DNA from: GAS188 sp044445965
Lineage (GTDB): Bacteria; Pseudomonadota; Alphaproteobacteria; Rhizobiales; Beijerinckiaceae
DNA length: 17,244 nt
Reading direction: 5' to 3'
NCBI GenBank assembly: GCA_044445965.1
Contig: JBIOEJ010000123.1
Span: 1-17,244 of the forward strand
Under the pieces are notes generated by a model. The model was given only the letters and a program-made list of their open reading frames with translations, had not been told where the DNA came from and ran no database searches. The translations under genes and the position numbers were made by a program. Positions 14,246-17,244 of this stretch are shown piece after piece. Within the stretch, counting starts at the first letter, position 1, and every line of letters begins with the position of its first letter.

Positions 14246-14265
14246 TCCATTCAATGGATAAAACC
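14246..14265 (+). promoter_or_regulatory. Operator-like element, copy B, with perfect 13-bp palindrome
   Basis: TCCATTCAATGGATAAAACC starts with the perfect inverted repeat TCCATT-C-AATGGA (14246-14258). It matches copy A at 9603-9622 in 17 of 20 positions, and the preceding TTAA is also shared. It lies 81 bp upstream of the ROK repressor start and 116 bp upstream of the gamma-glutamyltransferase-like start. Confidence 0.65.
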
Positions 14266-14380
14266 AGGACGCAATTGACGTGAAACGCGATACGCTTCCG
14301 CCGTTCTCCCGCCGGCCGCTCCGTCAGGATGGGAGCATCGGGGGAAGCGTCCTGCCTGCAACAACGGGCAAGGAGCGTCA

Positions 14381-16051
14381 ATGAGCTTCGCGCCTGCTCC
14401 GAGCCACCGGCCGACGCTGCATGGCAGCCGCCATATGGTGTCGGCCGGCCATCCGCTCGCCTCCATGGCCGGCCTGCAGATTCTGGAGGCCGGCGGATCG
14501 GCGGTCGATGCCGGGGTGGCGGCGGGTTTCGCGCTCAATGTGGTGCAGCCGGACATGGCCAATCTGGGCGGCGTCGCGCCGATCATGATCTTTCAGGCGC
14601 GCACCCGGACTGTCTCGACCATCGCGGGCGTCGGCCGCTGGCCGCGCACCGCGACGCTCGCGCGCGTCAGGGAGGCCGGTCATGGGCGCATCCCGGCAAG
14701 CCCCGCCCGCTGGATCGTGCCGTCGGCCGTGGCCTCCTGGCTTCTGGCGCTTTCGCGCTTCGGCACGATGAACCTCGCCGAGGTGCTGGCGCCGGCGTTG
14801 CGCCTCGCCGAGGAGGGCTTCGCCGCGAATTACTGGCTGATCCATAATCTGCGCGAGGCCGGGGCGCTGTTCGGGCCGGGCACCGAAAATGGCGCCATCT
14901 TCTGCCCGCAAGGGCGATTGCCGAGGCCCGGCGAACCGGTCCGGCAGCCCGCGCTCGGCCAAACGCTGCGGATCCTCATCGACGCCGAGGCTCGGCACGG
15001 CGGCAAGAGGCAGGACGCCATCGAGGCGGCGCGCGATGCATTCTACCGGGGCGAGATCGCCGAACGTATCGGCCGCTTCGCCGAGGAGGTCGGCTCCTTC
15101 CTGAGAGCCGACGATCTTCATGAGTTCTCGGTCCTCGAGGAACCACCCCTCTTCGTCGATTATCGCGGCCACCGCGTCCATGCCTGCGGCCCATGGTGCC
15201 AAGGCCCGGCGCTGCTCCAGATGCTCGCCGTCATCGGCAAGGTCGACATCGCGGCGGAGCCTCGCCTCGAGGCCGAGCATCTCCTGATCGAAGCCGTGAA
15301 GCTCGCCCTCGCCGACCGCAACAGCCATTACGGCGATCCCGGCTTCAACGCCGTGCCGATGCGGCGGCTCTTGTCCGATACGCACGCGGCCGAGCTCATG
15401 GGGCGCATCGATCGCCGTCGCAGCGGCAATCCCGGCGAGCCCGCCTTGCAGGAGGGCGGCATCTCGCCCGACACGACCTATGCCTGCGTGGTCGACGGCG
15501 AGGGCAATGCCTTTTCCGCCACGCCGAGCGACTCGACGATCTTGTCGACCCCCATGGTGCCCGGCCTCGGCTTCGGCATATCCGATCGCGGCCTGCAGGC
15601 CTCGCTCGACCCGGGTGATCCCAATGCCGTGGGCCCCGGCCGCCGGCCGCGGCTCACGCCCAATCCGGCCCTCGTGCTCGGCGACGGTTTCGTCATGCCC
15701 TTCGGCACGCCCGGCGCCGAGGTGCAGACGCAGGTCATGCTGCAATTCCTCGTCAACGCGCTCGACCGGGGCATGGAGCTGCAGAGCGCTATCGAGGCAC
15801 CGCGTTGGGCGAGCTACGCGATACCGGCGACCGAAGACCCGCATGCGAGCGAGCCGCACGCGCTCAAGGTCGAAGGCCGGATGGACGCCGATCTGCGCCG
15901 GGGCCTCGCCGCCAAGGGGCATGACATCCGGCTCTGGCCGGACTTCGCCCCGCTCGCCGGCGCGGTCTGCGCGGTCCGGCGCGAGACGCGGTCCGGACTC
16001 TTGTCGGCGGGCGCCGATCCGCGCCGGCTGAGCTACGCCGTCGGCCTGTGA
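14381..16051 (+). CDS. Gamma-glutamyltransferase-family Ntn hydrolase, cytoplasmic-type, 556 aa
   Basis: This is an autocleaving Ntn hydrolase of the COG0405 family, which transfers or hydrolyses gamma-glutamyl groups. The predicted processing site and nucleophile is Thr365 in PDTTYACVVDGEGNAFSAT, where classical enzymes read TTHxSVVDxxGNAV, so the following His is Tyr. The subunits would be about 364 and 192 residues. GPWCQGPALLQ (270-280) replaces the PPPSSGG segment, and the LNTxFG lid motif is absent (DSTILSTPMVPGLGFG). No signal peptide is visible, unlike periplasmic bacterial GGTs. Such divergence is common in GGT-like amidases and acylases of other substrates. AAGGAG precedes ATG 14381 at 5 nt. 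The solute-binding protein gene follows after 36 nt, so uptake and cleavage are linked. Confidence 0.9.
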   Translation: MSFAPAPSHRPTLHGSRHMVSAGHPLASMAGLQILEAGGSAVDAGVAAGFALNVVQPDMANLGGVAPIMIFQARTRTVSTIAGVGRWPRTATLARVREAGHGRIPASPARWIVPSAVASWLLALSRFGTMNLAEVLAPALRLAEEGFAANYWLIHNLREAGALFGPGTENGAIFCPQGRLPRPGEPVRQPALGQTLRILIDAEARHGGKRQDAIEAARDAFYRGEIAERIGRFAEEVGSFLRADDLHEFSVLEEPPLFVDYRGHRVHACGPWCQGPALLQMLAVIGKVDIAAEPRLEAEHLLIEAVKLALADRNSHYGDPGFNAVPMRRLLSDTHAAELMGRIDRRRSGNPGEPALQEGGISPDTTYACVVDGEGNAFSATPSDSTILSTPMVPGLGFGISDRGLQASLDPGDPNAVGPGRRPRLTPNPALVLGDGFVMPFGTPGAEVQTQVMLQFLVNALDRGMELQSAIEAPRWASYAIPATEDPHASEPHALKVEGRMDADLRRGLAAKGHDIRLWPDFAPLAGAVCAVRRETRSGLLSAGADPRRLSYAVGL

Positions 16052-16087
16052 CGCCTGAATGCAGCAACGCTCGAGGAGGAGAGAGCC

Positions 16088-17244
16088 ATGAAACTGACGA
16101 GACGCTCGGTGATGCAAGGTACGGTTGCGCTTTCCGCCGCGGCGGCGCTGTCGCCGCTAGAGGCCCGGCGGGCCAAGGCGGCCGCGCCGCAGATCGTCTA
16201 TTGGGGACACAACTACCCCTCGCGCGTCAGGCTCGTGAACGAGATCATGGGACCCGGCTTCAAGAAGGAAACCGGCATCGAGGTCGTCCATAACGACTTC
16301 GAGACCAACCAGAACGAGACCAAGATCCTCACCGGCTGGACCGGCGGCCAGGGCGGACCGGATCTCGTCTCGGTCGGCGACAACAACCTGCCGAACTATG
16401 TCTACCGCAAGCTCGTGGCCCCGGTCGATCCGGGTGCCTTCGGCTTCAAGACGCAAGACGAGCTTCTGGCCGCCTATGAGCCCGGCGTGCTCGACGGCTT
16501 CGTGGTCGACGGCAAGCTCTACGCGATCCCAATGGATCTCGCCTCGATCTCGCTCTATTACCGCCGCGACTTCTTCAAGGAAGCGGGCCTCGATCCGGAC
16601 AAGCCGCCGCAGACTTGGGAAGACGTGATCGAGGCGGGCAAGCTGCTCGTGAAGAAGGACAAGAACGGCACGATCACGCGCGCCGGCCTCGGCTGGGAAG
16701 CGCGCAGCATCTCCTCCCATTTCTATTATTGGGGGACCCTGCTGCCGCAGAAGGGCGTCGACTTCCTCTCCAAGGACGGCACCAAGGCGGGCTTCGACAA
16801 CGCGGCCGGCATGGAGGCCTTCCAATTCCTTTGGGACACTTTCCAAGGCAGCAAGATTTCGGCGCTCGGCCTTGCGCCGGTCATCTCGCCGATCGATGAT
16901 TTCGGCTCGGGCCTCGCCGCGATGATGAATTCCGGCTCCTGGCTCGCCCCGTCGATGGAAGCCAAATACCCGAATGTCAGTTACAAGGACGGCGTCTTCG
17001 GCGTGACCCGCCTGCCGCAATTCCGCGCAGGGACAAAGGCGACGCGCCTCAACCCCTGGGTCTGGATGGTGGGCGCCAATTCGAGCGTGCAGAAGGAGGC
17101 CTGGCAATTCGTGGCCTATATGACGCAGCGTCCCGAGAACCGGGCGCTCTGGTTCAAGGAGGCGCAATATGTGCAGCCATGGAAGGGCTTCCAGGCGCTG
17201 CCCGAGGTGAAGGCCATCCCCTATATGAACACCTTCCTGGAGGA
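16088..17244 (+). CDS. Family 1 extracellular solute-binding protein of a sugar-type ABC importer, 3' end cut
   Basis: The visible 385 residues are a periplasmic binding protein of the maltose/sn-glycerol-3-phosphate (SBP_bac_1) class. The N-terminus TRRSVMQG followed by a hydrophobic stretch and an AKAAAPQ cleavage region looks like a Tat signal with an imperfect motif; Sec export is possible. Family landmarks include FKKETGIEV, GGPDLVSVGD, VDGKLYAIPMDLASISLYYRRDFFKEAGL, and a C-terminal VGANSSVQKEAWQFVAYM. Start ATG 16088 has GAGGAGGAG just upstream. The gene follows the gamma-glutamyltransferase-like gene by 36 nt. Permease and ATPase genes would be expected just beyond the window. The ligand is presumably a sugar or sugar conjugate handled by the neighbouring enzymes, but nothing in the sequence fixes it. 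Confidence 0.93.
   Translation, partial: MKLTRRSVMQGTVALSAAAALSPLEARRAKAAAPQIVYWGHNYPSRVRLVNEIMGPGFKKETGIEVVHNDFETNQNETKILTGWTGGQGGPDLVSVGDNNLPNYVYRKLVAPVDPGAFGFKTQDELLAAYEPGVLDGFVVDGKLYAIPMDLASISLYYRRDFFKEAGLDPDKPPQTWEDVIEAGKLLVKKDKNGTITRAGLGWEARSISSHFYYWGTLLPQKGVDFLSKDGTKAGFDNAAGMEAFQFLWDTFQGSKISALGLAPVISPIDDFGSGLAAMMNSGSWLAPSMEAKYPNVSYKDGVFGVTRLPQFRAGTKATRLNPWVWMVGANSSVQKEAWQFVAYMTQRPENRALWFKEAQYVQPWKGFQALPEVKAIPYMNTFLE

Noticed and set aside
14378..16117. 579-codon minus-strand open frame
   Set aside because: Antisense to the GGT-like gene, which has its own ribosome binding site and Ntn hydrolase motifs.

Overview
The window is GC-rich with strongly GC-biased third positions, which produces many long antisense open frames. 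It looks like chromosomal DNA of an alphaproteobacterium, probably Hyphomicrobiales (Rhizobiales). This rests on the gene families, the compact operons with Shine-Dalgarno sites, and a palindromic element at 1899-1943 that I recall from rhizobial intergenic DNA. No rRNA, tRNA, transposase, phage gene or CRISPR array was seen. I count 13 supported protein genes, of which the first and last run off the window.

Layout. (1) 1-1784, minus: C-terminally cut HerA-type ATPase, followed by a gene-poor 386-bp stretch of inverted repeats. (2) 2171-2575, minus: a 134-aa protein of unknown function with a good promoter and ribosome binding site. (3) 2747-6084: a divergent uptake locus. The ABC ATPase and a 6-phospho-3-hexuloisomerase-like SIS protein overlap by 4 nt on the minus strand. 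A NitT/TauT-type permease and an NMT1/THI5-type binding protein lie on the plus strand. (4) 6223-9450, minus: a class V PLP enzyme followed by a radical SAM protein with a B12-binding-like N-terminus. (5) 9640-12822, plus: a tight operon of amidohydrolase, two-domain sugar isomerase/deglycase-like SIS protein and ROK sugar kinase. (6) 12945-14165, minus: a ROK-family repressor converging on that operon. (7) 14381-17244, plus: a gamma-glutamyltransferase-like enzyme and a family 1 extracellular solute-binding protein, cut by the window end.

The main finding is that regions 5, 6 and 7 look like one regulon. A 20-bp block with 17 matches, built on the 13-bp palindrome TCCATTCAATGGA, lies just downstream of a possible -10 box in front of both plus-strand operons. 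The second copy is also 81 bp upstream of the ROK repressor gene. The gene content suggests uptake of an amino-sugar or sugar-amino-acid conjugate, cleavage of gamma-glutamyl and amide/peptide bonds, then phosphorylation and SIS-type isomerisation or deglycation of the sugar. The substrate cannot be read from sequence. The proposed pathway is inference, while the gene families and the shared motif are directly visible.
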